Assembly: GCA_008973525.1 (NCBI GenBank)
Contig: WACJ01000043.1
Span: 1 to 64,000 of the forward strand
Reading direction: 5' to 3'
From: Stenopsyche tienmushanensis
Taxonomy: Eukaryota > Arthropoda > Insecta > Trichoptera > Stenopsychidae
Length of the DNA stretch: 64,000 nucleotides
Shown here piece after piece: positions 48,100 to 59,742 of the stretch. The notes under the pieces are model-generated. The model saw only the letters and a program-made list of their open reading frames with translations. It ran no database searches and had not been told where the DNA came from. Position 1 is the first letter of the stretch; each line of letters begins with the position of its first letter. Both the position numbers and the translations under genes were made by a program.

Positions 48100-48480
48100 A
48101 TCGTATTAAAAAAAGATGATTCCGTCTAAGTGCAAATACGAAGGATGCATTTGGAATGAAGCGAGCTGCAGCGATTTATGCATTCCCGTATCGCCGATGA
48201 TAATTATAAAACTGTTCGCTAACGAGCAGCACATAAACGGATCCCTAAGAGCCCCTCTTGAACCCCCTAAGGTTAATTATGCCTTTTTTATCGACTACAC
48301 GCAAATCACTTTCTGTGCGCTAACTACCAATAAATTGTAATGAATGTCAAGCGCTTCACCCAGGATTCCGGGAAATTCTCACTGCCTTTAAGAGCTGATT
48401 GGCAATCAATACCTTCAAGGTACAATTTATTACCGGGCTATTAATCATAAAGTTTGCATGAGGAATTTTATGAAATTGTC
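48100..48480. other. non-repetitive island, possibly regulatory
   Basis: GC-balanced sequence with homeodomain/POU-like strings (ATTAATCATAAAG, GTTTGCATGA, GATTGGCAATCAATACC). The plus frame at 48116-48340 contains several Cys residues but has no splice sites or known domain. A regulatory role is conjecture. Confidence 0.25.
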
Positions 48481-49309
48481 TCCTAATTGATATTTAATAA
48501 GAATCGTTCACTCCTACCCCCCCCCCCTGGGCAAATTATAGATGAAAGCAATCAACGAAGATAGACATTTTTTGATTGATTAATTACACAAATTTAATTA
48601 TCAATTTCATATACTACTCATCTCGTAATTGAATAAAGACAAATTTAGTACATCAAAAATTCCACGCTAATTATAGAAAAAATCCCATTCATACTGATTC
48701 AGTGTCTCTCAAACATTCTCGGCAACGGAACACTTCGTAAATCCTGAAAAATATCTTGCTTATTTTGCAAGTACACATAATCAGTAAAATTTTAATAAAC
48801 GATAATGAACATTAATTATGTATTTAGTAGGTATTTAAATTTTAAAACATAACACATAAAATGTGGAGAAAATCTTAGACTTTAATGATGTTGTATCCTT
48901 GAACTGCAAATCTCCTTGATATTAGGCACAATATTAGAAAGTTAAATTCTTATATTTGATTCGGCATCGAGCCTGTTCCTGAACTTTGGCTTCATTGCAG
49001 AATAATAATATAATCCTGTTTTGCATAAATATGCAGTAATATACTGAGTGATTTTGTAAATAAGGACTCGACAGAGTGTAGCAATCGGATTACTTTCCAA
49101 AAACAGGAAATATTGTATTATTACTTAGTATTTATCGCATTTTTTGTCTCCTTTATGAACTATTATCGTAACGAAATATTATAATACTATACAACCATAA
49201 ATTAATAGAAAGACTTAAACAATGAATCAAGGCTTACATGCGCTCACTGTGTGAATACCATAATGTTGATTAAATAATTCTTATCCTTTCTTTCAAAAAT
49301 ATCATATGA
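48481..49309. other. AT-rich DNA, nothing recognised
   Basis: A run of about 13 C bases is at 48518. No gene was recognised. Confidence 0.4.
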
Positions 49310-49490
49310 CCTGTAGACAATCCCGTAATTAAGCGATTGGAATTTGTAACTCAATCGTGCTGGGTTCAAATCTGAAGGAGGTCTGACTGGCGACCACATT
49401 TTTAAAACATATATTCGCTTTGGAAAACCATGCGAATATATGATTTATGTCTTGCAAAGTTTTCCATGGAAAATGATTATACCAAAGGGC
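49310..49490 (+). repeat. SINE-A, second copy
   Basis: It begins CCTGTAGACAATCCCG, has a degraded tRNA-like head (GGAATTTGTAACTCAATC, B box GGGTTCAAATCTG) and shares the GGCGACCACATTTTTAAAA body with the copy at 2365-2543. No clear target-site duplication was found. Confidence 0.6.
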
Positions 49491-51540
49491 GAGTTAGTAT
49501 AAGTATTATTTATATTTTGCACAAAATATGTGCTCTAATTGAAAGTAGGAAATTAAATGTTTATTAAGGAATTATTATTGAGGCTCATTGGAATAACCGA
49601 GATGAGTCTCCACTGCGGACATGTAGTAATGATTAGACAAAATGCCACCTTTTATTTATGCTAATCCCCAAGAAAACCATAAAAATTGTCTAATATGTTC
49701 AAATAGGAATATTCTGGGTGGAAGGAAGGAAAAAAACTATATATGCATAAAGTGTGAAAGAAACCCCGAACTCCATGTGAGCATATGTTTTGTGAGATCC
49801 CTACATTGATATAACATAATCCTTCAGTATAAACATTTTAAAATATAACTTTTTTTTCTTATAATGTTACAAATATTTAGGGACCTGCTGGATCTTTCTT
49901 TTAAGAACCGCAAAAGATTGAAGTAGATCTAGGGTGCATGCGGTCCACAGCGAATATTTTTGCAGCCCTACTAACAAAATGTTCCTAATTATAGCTACAA
50001 AAACAGTTTATTCGGGAAATATGAAACCTTTTCAAGTAATCCCTTTGTCTGAAAATAAAGTTGCAGAAAGATTAACTATTTGGCCGTCAATTTAAGTGAT
50101 CAAATCAAAGCAAAATCATCTAGTTTTAAAAGATTTTCTATTACCTGTCACGAAACTATGGACATTAGGGGCGTAATTCAATTTGGTTTTTTTTATTCGT
50201 GCTCTTAGCCTGGGTTTCTATTTTTGCTTTTGAGGAGTTAGTAACGATGTTAAGTGTGCTATTACAAGATACAATTTTTTTGTGTTAAAGAAGTTCTGCA
50301 AAAATACAATCTATCCCTGTTAAAATTAATTTAGCAGCTATTGATATATGATTGAAAAAACACTTCATTCAATTCACAAGAAAAATTCGTTATCATACAT
50401 CAAAATGTTATCAATTTTATTGATCTTGAGGCTTATATCTTATATAAATTTAATCATAGTACATATATTATTGCAATCTCGTCTTCAAATTTAATAAGAT
50501 TACACAGTTTATCTTTTACGGTTGATATAACATAATACATATAGGTAAGGTAGTAATTTTAAGCACTTTCTGTTTTCCACCACAAATTAAGGAGAAATTA
50601 CATCTTGTTAAAAATAGGGAGAAAAAATAAATCTTAGAACTGAAATCTTTGAAACAAAATTTGCAGTTTTTAATTCTTTGATAGAAAAATTTTCATTGTT
50701 TTCTTCGATGTTTTTAATACATATTGAATCATTATATAACCGTATGCAAATGGAGATGATTGAAATTCAATCCGATTCAAATTTCCAGACAAAATTCATT
50801 TAGTTGGTGTGCCTGAATTTTACAAATATTTACTAGTCAAAAAACATGAAGATTCGCATGTTAAATCATTTCCATGCTTGGAAGTACTTGTCGTTACGAA
50901 TGGTTACTTTCACTTATGAAAGAAAATAAATCTTTTGCCAGATCCAGAATTAACGACACTCACCTCGGGTCAGTTTTAAAAATAATGACTGCTAGCAATA
51001 TTTTCCCCGGAGTATCAAGAAGAAAATATTAAATTGTCCATGTCCTTTTTCTGTACGCATCGGAATAAAATTACGTTTTTTATTAAAATTTCAAGTTTCT
51101 ATTGCGGCCCACCCAAACTTATTTTTTTATATATGTTAGTTTTACATCGCTGATCTAGATCATATCACGTCAATCACTTCACGTTTTGTTTGCATAAGCG
51201 ATGGTAATATGTTATTTTAAAATATTTATCCATAAAAACTGATAAGAATGTGTTAATATATAAGGCTTTCCAATAGTCATAATTCAAGGTGTGCTCGATG
51301 ATAATTGTTGGTAACATCAAAATATAAAAGTCTTTTCAAGTGACAACATTCAACATTGCATTTGCATCCAGAAGGATTGTCTGATGCATTCATACAAACG
51401 ATTAACGTAATTATGTCTTTTTTTTAAATTATATTTTTTGCTTTATAATTATATATTTACTGAGTAATTATTTTCCACCTTCCACTTTGTTTTTTTATTA
51501 TTAATTGTGGTTTATTATTCCTCACGTTATAATATGTATG
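49491..51540. other. AT-rich DNA upstream of caspase C
   Basis: No gene was recognised. A first coding exon of caspase C, equivalent to exon 1 of copies A and B, might lie here but could not be identified with confidence. Confidence 0.35.
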
Positions 51541-51547
51541 ATTTAGA

Positions 51548-54500
51548 ATGTACGACTACGAACCTGAGTATATTAAGCCTGTACTTGTAGAGGATGGGGA
51601 TAAATATACATATAACGAACCCTTTGCAATCATTTTCAATCACATTAAATATGGTAAGTCATAATTGATTCGTAAATATTTGTTTGTGTAAAAACGATCT
51701 AGCAACTGCCTTAACATATACGTAAAGATATCATAAATACATAAAAAATATCGTAGACCAACATGACCGAAATGACGTATTCTATCTCTACATAAATGTT
51801 AAAACTATTATTACGCTGTTTCTATTACATACAAACATTAAAATATTTATCGCTGATCTGAAACCTTAAATTTATATTATTCAACTTTGTTACTTATTAT
51901 TTAACAACAATCAAATTCAGAGAAAAATCGGGATAATAAACGAATTGGTACTGAACTTAATAAGTCACCTCTGGAGATGATGAGAATAAAGAAGACATAT
52001 TCAAAATCCTTAAAGAAGGTTTTCGACTAAAGTGTACTAAGTATATTCTTATCAGTAATTATTTTAATGAATTGCGTTTAAAACCTTTCAGTCGACGAAA
52101 AACATGATTTTTGCCGTATGTGTACTTTCTCATGAAAAAGGCAATGCAATTGCTCGAATTGCGTCGAAATGCTTTTAGAGAAAATGTATTAACGTAAAGA
52201 CAGCAACTGTTATTCCGTGATCATTGGCGATCAACATGTCCGAAATTATTTAAATATGCATGCGATTGTTAACCACCTACGCACCGGCGGCTCACCAGTG
52301 AGCCAGTTATGTTTCTTCACAGAAAAAAACATATTTTTAATACTTGTGATTAATCCAAAAAAAGTCTTCATATTTTAATAGATATTAATGTTTTCATTGT
52401 ATTTTTAAATAAATTAGGCAATGATCATTACTACGTAATTTAAAATATTTTGGGACGTATAGGTCAGAAAGTCTTGTAAAAAAACTGTTCTTATTAGTAT
52501 TATTAGTAAACTGAGGCAACCTTAAATAGATAATCAATTTTAATGGCGTGTATACAATGGTAACAAAAAATATAAATATTCATCATGTGTTGTTCACAAT
52601 CCTAAACAAGAAATGCTCAAAACTCGCGTATATATTAATATAACCCGGAATTTTTCATTGGCGTTATTATATAAAAATATAAATGGAGCATCTTATTTCT
52701 CTACAAAGTTCCCTTCATTAGAAATAAATTTATTCGCTCAGGAAGGAAGGTTCTTGATCCCATCACACAAAGAAGGCGAGAAGTATCATCTTTTGTTGCG
52801 CAACGCGTTTTCTCGTAGACAAAGGCTAGAAATCAAGTGAAATTTTAAGGTTTTTCGTTTCAGCGAAATCCAAAGGATCAGAATTTTATTTACTTTTCAG
52901 CAATACATATTTAAAAAAAAAGTGCATTGAACGTTTTTACTTTTAAGCTTGACCGTAATTTCATTTTTATTGAGCCTGCTGTTGAAAAACCCTCTCAGTT
53001 GTCATTGAGTTTGGTTTTATCGACAGTATCTAAAATATCACCCTGTTTTTGGCATGATCGATATTTTTGAATAGTTTTTTAATAAACTTTACACAAATTC
53101 AATAAAATAATTTCAATAAACATGGCACTTTTTTGCATTTCTTTGTTGCTATTTCGATTGGCAGAAGAATATCGAGCAATTTTCTTAAAAAATATATTTC
53201 TTCATCAGTAATAACTTCCGTTGTTCTTGTCTTTTAATGTCCTTTAATGATTTTTTAATCTTCTTTAATTCTTTAATATTTTTGCCATCATACTTATGGA
53301 GTTCCATCTTGTTTCAACTTTCTAAATTACTTAACGAATAATATTCGAATAATTTTATAAATATTCGAATATACGAATATTGGAAAACGGGCAAATATAT
53401 TCGAATATTCGATTGGGACCCCTAGTCCGCGTCTACTTTCAGCCGCCAACTCCTCCTGTTCTTTCAAAATATCAGGTTCCGCATTCGGTGTCGCTGGGCC
53501 GTCCTGGATTACTGGACGTCCCAGTTCCTCACGGGACACGGGCGGTTTAGGGCCTCTCTCCGCAGGCTTAAGATTTCCCCTTCTTCGGAGTGCCAATGCG
53601 GATATCCGTTCATGGACGCAGACTATGTTCTGCGGACTTGTCCGGGCATGGCGTCAAATCGCAAGGCGCTATTTCATTGCATCAGCGGTCTAAATTTTGG
53701 ACCGGTTGGACACGGAAACCTTGTGGCCACTCCCTCTAATTTTAAGATGTTCAGGGCTTTCTGCCATAAATTTAGGGAAAAATGTATTCCTGGGGCCTTC
53801 TACCACCTCGATAGAGTCGTAGAGGCCTCCTTCCGGTGGCCAGTAAACTCAGCGAGCTTGCACCCTCTCGGGTTCGCGAGCGAAGCTCAATTACCCTTCT
53901 CCCAATTTATATATATGTATAAATTATTTTAATTATTAAAATATTATATATATATATATAAGATTTAATTCAGAAAAAATCGGGTATGCGATCGCGTTTA
54001 AGCTATTTTTTATTCCGATATTTCGGACCACCCATCGGGTCCATTTTCAAGGATTTTTTTTTATTTTTCAGGTGTGTCCTTGAAAATGGACCCGATGGGT
54101 GGTCCGAAATATCGAAATAAAAAATAGCTTAAACGCGATCGAATACCCGATTTTTTCTGAATTAAATCTTAAATATGACTCGCGTAAATCTAAAAAACTC
54201 AATATATATATATATATATATATATTAGAGTTTTTCAGATTTACGCGAGTCATATTTAAATTATTTTAATTATTAAAATATTAATAAATAGCCGGGTGTT
54301 CGATCGCGTTAAGGTTTTTGGTAAAAAATTAAAAAACGAATTTTTTACCTTATCCGATATTTCGGACCACTCGTCGGGTCCATCAGTCAATCCTTGAAAA
54401 TGGATAAGGTAAAAAAATCGTTTTTTAATTTTTTACCAAAAACCTTAACGTGATCGAAAACCCGGCTATTTATTAGTATTTTAATAATTAAAATAATTTA

Positions 54501-55169
54501 TATACACATGTATATATATAAATTATTTTAACCTTTTCGTTAGTGAGAAAATTTAAAATCGATGAAGTCGTTGATGTCATAATCGCTTTACACCGATTAC
54601 TTTCTGTCAGCTCTTAATCAGCGTAAGACAATCTTCAATTGGAGGCAGAGTCAATTGTAAATGAACACTTGATAGTGCATACAAGACCACTTCATTTCTT
54701 TACATAAACAATGCACAAAAAAAACGATTCAAGTGCTCCTCCTTTAGAAGGAAATGATAATTGGACAAAGACTCATTCAACACGCAGCGAAGAACAGCAA
54801 GCAGTTAAATAAACAAACACTCTCGATAACACACAATATTCGGTCGTTTCTTTGCGTAAAAAAATAACACACTTGAAATCGAAATCATTATAAGTGGATA
54901 AATTTGGGCTTAACGATCTATATAATCATGCGAAGCATATGAAGAAGCTATCCGTCTCAGTCTCCCGAACTGCGCTAAGTTCTCTCTGTCTCTGTCCGCC
55001 TCGGAGCTTCAATGCACAAGAGTGCTCTTTCTGAATGGTGAAGGTCAAAACGGATATTTCCGTAAGTACTCACGAAAAGGTTAATTATCAAACATTGACA
55101 AATAGCCGGGTGTTCGATCGCGTTATAAAATAAAAATAATATATAAATTGGGAGAAGGGGGGATTGGGA

Positions 55170-55203
<34 letters not shown>

Positions 55204-57145
55204 ACGCCATAATGGAAAGAAGTCAATAAGAAATATGGAAAAATTACAAAAATGGAGAAAGCCCAATGCTCCCACTGCCCAAAACAAATCTCATGCCAAG
55301 AGTCAAGCACACTGGACAGCGAGACATTATTCATTAAACAATATCAATTTCATTTTCGTTTTTCGAATAATAGATCAAACGAATATTTAGGACCGCTAAT
55401 GCATATGCTAGGACACACGAGTCGCCTTTAGATAATAATTATATAAGTCAAACAACTTTTTATCCAATTTCTAATTTCTTCAAATTAAAAGGTCAAATTA
55501 TTAATTTAAATTTGGCGGTTTAGAGATTAAGTTGTTTTTATAAAAAATACACATTCAAATGCTATTTTTAAATCTTGAAAACTCTGTTTAATGTATTTTA
55601 ACTGTGTTGTTTTTAATTCACCAACAATAAAAAACTGAAGCTAAAACAGGCCAAGCCGTTCGAAATGGTGCCGAACACGACAAGAAACCTCTGATGGATA
55701 TTTTTAAAAAATTTGACTTTACAGTTCAATATGAAGAAGATAAAACAAAAACTGAAATATTCGATATCCTAGATAAAGGTATTTGACTGAAGGGTGATTT
55801 GGGTATTCTTAAATATTATGCTTGCATTATATATTTATTTTAATTAATTGCATTCTAAACCTTTTAGTCGATAAAAAACATGATTTTGTTGCCGTGTGTG
55901 TACTTTCTCATGGGTATGAAAATCAAATTTTGGCTAAGGACGAAGAATATCCTGCGTTTGAATTAATAAGGAAGGTGGATGGGCGGTTTAAAAATAAACC
56001 AAAACTATTCATTTTCCAGGTATTTAAAAACAGTTAAGCACATGCAGCTGAGCTGAACAACTAACATTAATAAATCCATATTTTACATCAATTCACTTTT
56101 ATGATTTATTTAAAAATATTTGAGGTTTTTTTTCTGGAGAATTCGATTGTATTAATGAACACGCAATTTATTATACTAAACGAACCAAAATTTAAAAAGT
56201 TTAGTTTTCATTTCATCTCCATTTCGTGTGTGTTGTTAAAATATTAAATTTATACAACTAATTTTATTGTAATTTTTTTAACATCTTGTGCAATAATTTT
56301 GCACTCTGTTCCAAAGCATGGACATGACCATTCTAACGTATATAATAAAAAATATTGACGGACGTCTCCCTTAATCAAACATCGTCAATTATTCTTCGAA
56401 CCACCACTTTATGAACATCTTCACATCCAAGGAGTCGTCATTCAAAAGGCACATAATCGCTTGCATTTAGGCTATTTAGTGCTTATATTTTTCAGTAGTC
56501 GATAATTTCATTTGATGTTTTTCGGCAGGCTGTTTCGATTTTCGCTCAATTTGTAACTTCTCCATCCGAACATGCTCGTATTCATTTTGAATTGTCATTA
56601 TTGCATTTCGCAATACATTATTGCTGGTTGGAACATTTGCATTGAACTGCTTTATATGATGCTGCTGAATGCTTTTTTATGATTTGTAAGCTGATGTGCA
56701 AATTGTGTTTTTAAAAGTTTTAACTAATTAAATTATTAAAGTGCGAATCAACTACTAATATTATTATTTTTAATCCAAAAAAAGTGTTTCATTGTTTTCT
56801 ATTTTTCAGATGTGTAGAAATGAAGGTAATCCTCCAATAAAATTGTTTCAATTACCATCGGATAGCAGTGATATTATGGTTTTTCATAGTACTTACGAAA
56901 ACGAAGAAGCAATTCGTAACACTAAATATGGCTCTTATTTTATTCACACTCTCTGCCAGAGGCTCGATATCATGAAGAAAGAGAATCTAATTCTGGATGA
57001 ATTCCTTCATATCAAACGAGATGTAGTTGAATACTTTTTGAAAAATAAAATAGAAAATAAAAATGGAAAAAGAGCGTATCAAACACCCGTTACGATACAT
57101 AATCTAACCAAACATTTATTCATAGGGCCAAAACAAGTACGTTAA
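51548..57145 (+). CDS. caspase-like protein C with QMCRN active site
   Basis: Supported exons are 51548-51653, 55641-55778, 55868-56019 and 56810-57145, all in phase, giving 243 residues if the ATG at 51548 is the start. By analogy with copies A and B the first of these may be exon 2, preceded by an acceptor (ATGATTTAG) and an unseen exon 1. Landmarks: AIIFNH strand in the first exon, Arg43 in RNGA, His96 in CVLSHG, Gln132, Cys134 in the spliced QMCRN, Arg168 in IRN, and GSYFIH in the p10-like part. Cys to Arg is again 34 residues. The first intron is about 4 kb and contains relict exons of another paralogue (51917-52190), an R1 relic, two large foldbacks and a piggyBac-like MITE, so the exon at 51548 could instead belong to the dead paralogue. 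Confidence 0.7.
51917..52190 (+). pseudogene. relict caspase exons 3 and 4
   Basis: After a CAAATTCAG acceptor, the sequence reads EKNRDNKRIGTELNKS (RxGT-type S1 arginine), then after a deletion and frameshift NKEDIFKILKEG, followed by a GT donor. After another acceptor (CCTTTCAG) it reads VDEKHDF, loses two bases, and continues AVCVLSHEKGNA before a stop. These correspond to exons 3 and 4 of the live copies, with SHG changed to SHE. No matching exon 5 was found nearby. Confidence 0.8.
52200..53430. other. intronic or intergenic AT-rich DNA
   Basis: The plus frame at 52613-52840 (75 codons) is not recognisable. Near 53340-53410 there is a cluster of inverted ATTCGAATATTCG strings. Nothing else was identified. 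Confidence 0.35.
53440..53900 (+). pseudogene. R1-clade retrotransposon ORF2 C-terminal relic, second copy
   Basis: The plus strand reads LTGHGRFRASLRRL followed by SSECQCGYPFMDADYVLRTC, the conserved R1-type C-terminal region (TGHG.F..YL..., then a Cys-His knuckle). The frame continues for 106 codons from 53612 and then decays. It is GC-rich relative to its surroundings, like the copy at 10690-11190. Confidence 0.7.
53961..54169. repeat. large foldback, about 90-bp arms
   Basis: The left arm (53961-54052) begins AGATTTAATTCAG and contains CGATCGCGTTTAAGC and CGGACCACCCATCGGGTCC. The right arm (54077-54169) is its reverse complement with few mismatches, ending CTGAATTAAATCT. The spacer is about 24 bp and T-rich. 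The terminal strings resemble the GGACC..GGTCCGAAATATCGG motif often seen at the ends of Penelope-like elements, but no coding part is present. Confidence 0.75.
54258..54502. repeat. second large foldback, about 100-bp arms
   Basis: The left arm runs from TTAAATTATTTTAATTATT through AATAGCCGGGTGTTCGATC and AAGGTTTTTGGTAAAAAA; the right arm repeats this inverted through AACCCGGCTATTTATT. The loop (about 54355-54405) contains CCGATATTTCGGACCACTCGTC. It lies about 90 bp from the first foldback and is related to it by its loop and by the CGATCGCGTT string. Confidence 0.75.
54534..55080 (-). mobile_element. piggyBac-like MITE (TTAA flanks), copy 1
   Basis: The ends CCTTTTCGTTAGTGAG and GTACTCACGAAAAGG are inverted and abut TTAA on both sides (54530-54533 and 55081-55084). 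It is 547 bp and non-coding. A 527-bp copy in opposite orientation is at 60500-61026. TTAA target sites and CC termini point to the piggyBac superfamily. Confidence 0.85.
55085..55640. other. intronic DNA with TA microsatellite
   Basis: It contains a GCCGGGTGTTCGATCGCG scrap of the foldback family (55106), a (TA)n run at 55168-55198, and a short repeat (AATGGAAAGAAGTCAAT) also found near 8657. It lies in the first intron of caspase C. Confidence 0.5.
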
Positions 57146-57818
57146 TCTATCAAATATTTTATTTGTTGTAAGCTTACTTAGCAATTACATGTCAAAACTT
57201 TTTTGATATCATAAAGTCAGTTATCTTCGACATATCAAGAGAAAGGAGTGAGTTGTTAAAATATCATTATTTTTAAACAGGACGATATTTTTTTGTAGAT
57301 TAATTTTAACCTGCTTATCCTAATTTTAATTATTACACATATATATACACAATGTACCGTGCATTAACTTCAAGTATTTTTTCTATTAACGATCAGATTA
57401 TATTCCAGATAATGGGTTTTTAAAATTTAAATTCTTTATCATTAAACCGTAAATAAACCCAGAGAAACTTGTTGTATAATAAAAATGTTAATTTTTTGAA
57501 AACTAATAATAAAATTGTGTGTACATACATATATATTTTTTTCATTTTTGATACCTCTATTGATTATGTCTGGTTAATATATTATAAAAAATTACAGAAT
57601 CTTGTAAACGTTGCGCTTAATTGTCTTTTGAAGAAAATTTCTGGTTTTAACCTTTAAAAATTCGGTAATAAGCGATTATCTACTTTTAGCATATAAATCT
57701 TTATGTACTTCATTATAAAGTTCCAAAATCGGTTGTAATTCTCTTTTGAATTTTAAGATTCTTTCTATTATAGGATCATTCTCTATTAAAAAAATGTTAT
57801 TAACAAGACTGTAATTAA
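57146..57818. other. 3' flank of caspase C
   Basis: AT-rich DNA; a candidate AATAAA is near 57452. The plus frame at 57469-57657 is low-complexity and not recognised. Confidence 0.4.
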
Positions 57819-58732
57819 GGCGTCTTCTCACTTTAGGCGCCTCAAAAATAGGCTATTTTCACGATTTTTTTTCGAGGATTTTCGCTAAAAATTATGAGAT
57901 AAAATGGATCTTATGTAATAAACACATCTTTCAAGTACATGAAAAAAAATTATTTTTATATTTTTGAACAATTATTATAATAAAACAGTAGCATCGAAAA
58001 ACCCGTGTAGAAATGTTATGTCCGTGGCTTGTTGATGGTATCTCCGAGATGGGTCATTTGAAACAAAAAAATAAAACAGTTTTAGATTCAGTATAGTCAT
58101 GTGGCTATAGCGCATATCATCAGATTTAAGATATTTGAAAAAATGGCGCACGTTTTACAAAAAAGTAAAAAAAAACGCGTTTTTTTTGCAGTTTTTTGTA
58201 AAAAAAAATTACTTAAAATCAAAATTTCAAAAATTTGATGATATGCGCTATAGCCATAACTATGAAGAATATGTTATTCAAATTTCATGACAATCGGTCG
58301 GATAGTTTCCGAAATTTCATCAACATGCCACCGAAAAATCTTGTTTTGAGATAAACGCGTTTAAAGTTTTGGTTGCAGAAAAATTACCCAGACACAGCTG
58401 TTGAAACACTCGTTGTTATTTTGGGTATTTCCACCGAATATCTTCATAAATCGGTTTCAAAACCTCGTGAACATCCTCAGCTAGAGCAGAAGGATGTTTA
58501 AATGTTTCTATCTGATTGTTTTTCACCACTTTCTTGTACTTGCACCATGAGTCTGAACAATACGTATGCAGCCGGGTGCTCTTAGGTAGTCACCCAACGG
58601 TCGCTCAAAAATGTAGTTAGACTCGTCCGATCTTTATGAAATTTCGATATAACATTTTTAAAGATATGTACTTTCAAAATTTAAAATAAAATAAAAATCG
58701 ATTTTTTTAAATTTGTAAAGTGAGAAGACGCC
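57819..58732 (-). mobile_element. 914-bp DNA element with Mutator-like domain relic and TTAA flanks
   Basis: The ends GGCGTCTTCTCACTTTA and TAAAGTGAGAAGACGCC are perfect inverted repeats of 17 bp with TTAA directly outside on both sides. The minus strand contains YCSDSWCKYKKVVKNN and VLKPIYEDI before a frame break, matching the same domain as 41406-41933 (S-W-C-K-Y and K-P-I-Y-x-x-L). It also holds an internal inverted pair GATATGCGCTATAGCC (about 58100 and 58240). It is non-autonomous and decayed. Confidence 0.75.
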
Positions 58733-58736
58733 TTAA

Positions 58737-58824
58737 ACATGAATCAATGAATCAAATGATTTGCTAGGCATGAAATTCCGTCAATGGATTTAACATCTGT
58801 GAAACCAAAGTATGAGAATTTTTA

Positions 58825-58860
<36 letters not shown>

Positions 58861-59742
58861 TATTATATTTCATGGAATATTATAAGTCATAAATCAAAAT
58901 TCGATAGGCAGTATTAGTAAAATATAAGAAATGCGTAAATTTGAAGGTAACGCTCTTGTTTTTATACCCTTGTCCTATTAAACAACAATTTGAGGCTCGC
59001 TTTATTCGTGGCCTTGAAATATCTTTTAACCTTGTTTTCCGAGAAAATTATTTTTGCCCGAAAATATATTGAATGAAAATCACTATTTGATCGATGGAAG
59101 CGAAAGAAAAGGCCTTTAAAACTATTTATAAGTTAAAATATCGTTTCAACTTCTGAGAGCAATGAAGCTTTTAATGTCGTAGGGAAGCACATACTAATGA
59201 TGACATTAATTTTAGTTAATTTAGAAAAATCTACTTACCTTAAGGAGTAAGACACTATAGCTCATCATATAGAGCGAACTGTACAGCTCAAAATTAATGT
59301 GTGGGATTATAAGTAAGTAGCCAGTACCCAGCATACATTACAATGCCACACGCGCTTAGTAATTATTATATTTGAAAAGAAACATAGTAGTGCAGTTATA
59401 TAATTTATTGCTTTAGGCCACGTGTAGCGCGAGCTGAAGGGCTAGGATCCAAAAATACGAGCATACTTTTTCTCGTCTCGAAGATCGACTGTCTTCCTCT
59501 CTCCCGTGTGCGGAGCTCAACCGTCGCATTGCGCGCGCATCCTTCCTTTCCACATCCGCGCTTCATTTCACTAGACCAATATGAGTTACTTGTTCACAGA
59601 GGTACACACAACAAGATGGTGGTGTGTAGAAATCCCAAATATTCGTCCTAATATTCGATTGGGAGCCCTAATGATGTGCTTTTTATCTATTGTAACTCCT
59701 CACTCCTATAATCAGCTTTCCACTTCTTCTTCTTCTTCTTCT
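58737..59742. other. intergenic DNA, nothing recognised
   Basis: It contains an (AT)n microsatellite at 58830-58858, a GC-richer patch at 59400-59580 that is probably a transposon piece, and a (CTT)n run at 59728-59747. The plus frame at 59581-59850 crosses the microsatellite and is not protein-like. Confidence 0.4.

Noticed and set aside
48518..48531. C homopolymer
   Set aside because: A simple run of about 13 bases with no associated structure; may also vary by assembly.
54068..54253. Frame with repeated Ile-Tyr
   Set aside because: It is encoded by a TA microsatellite and the arm of a foldback.
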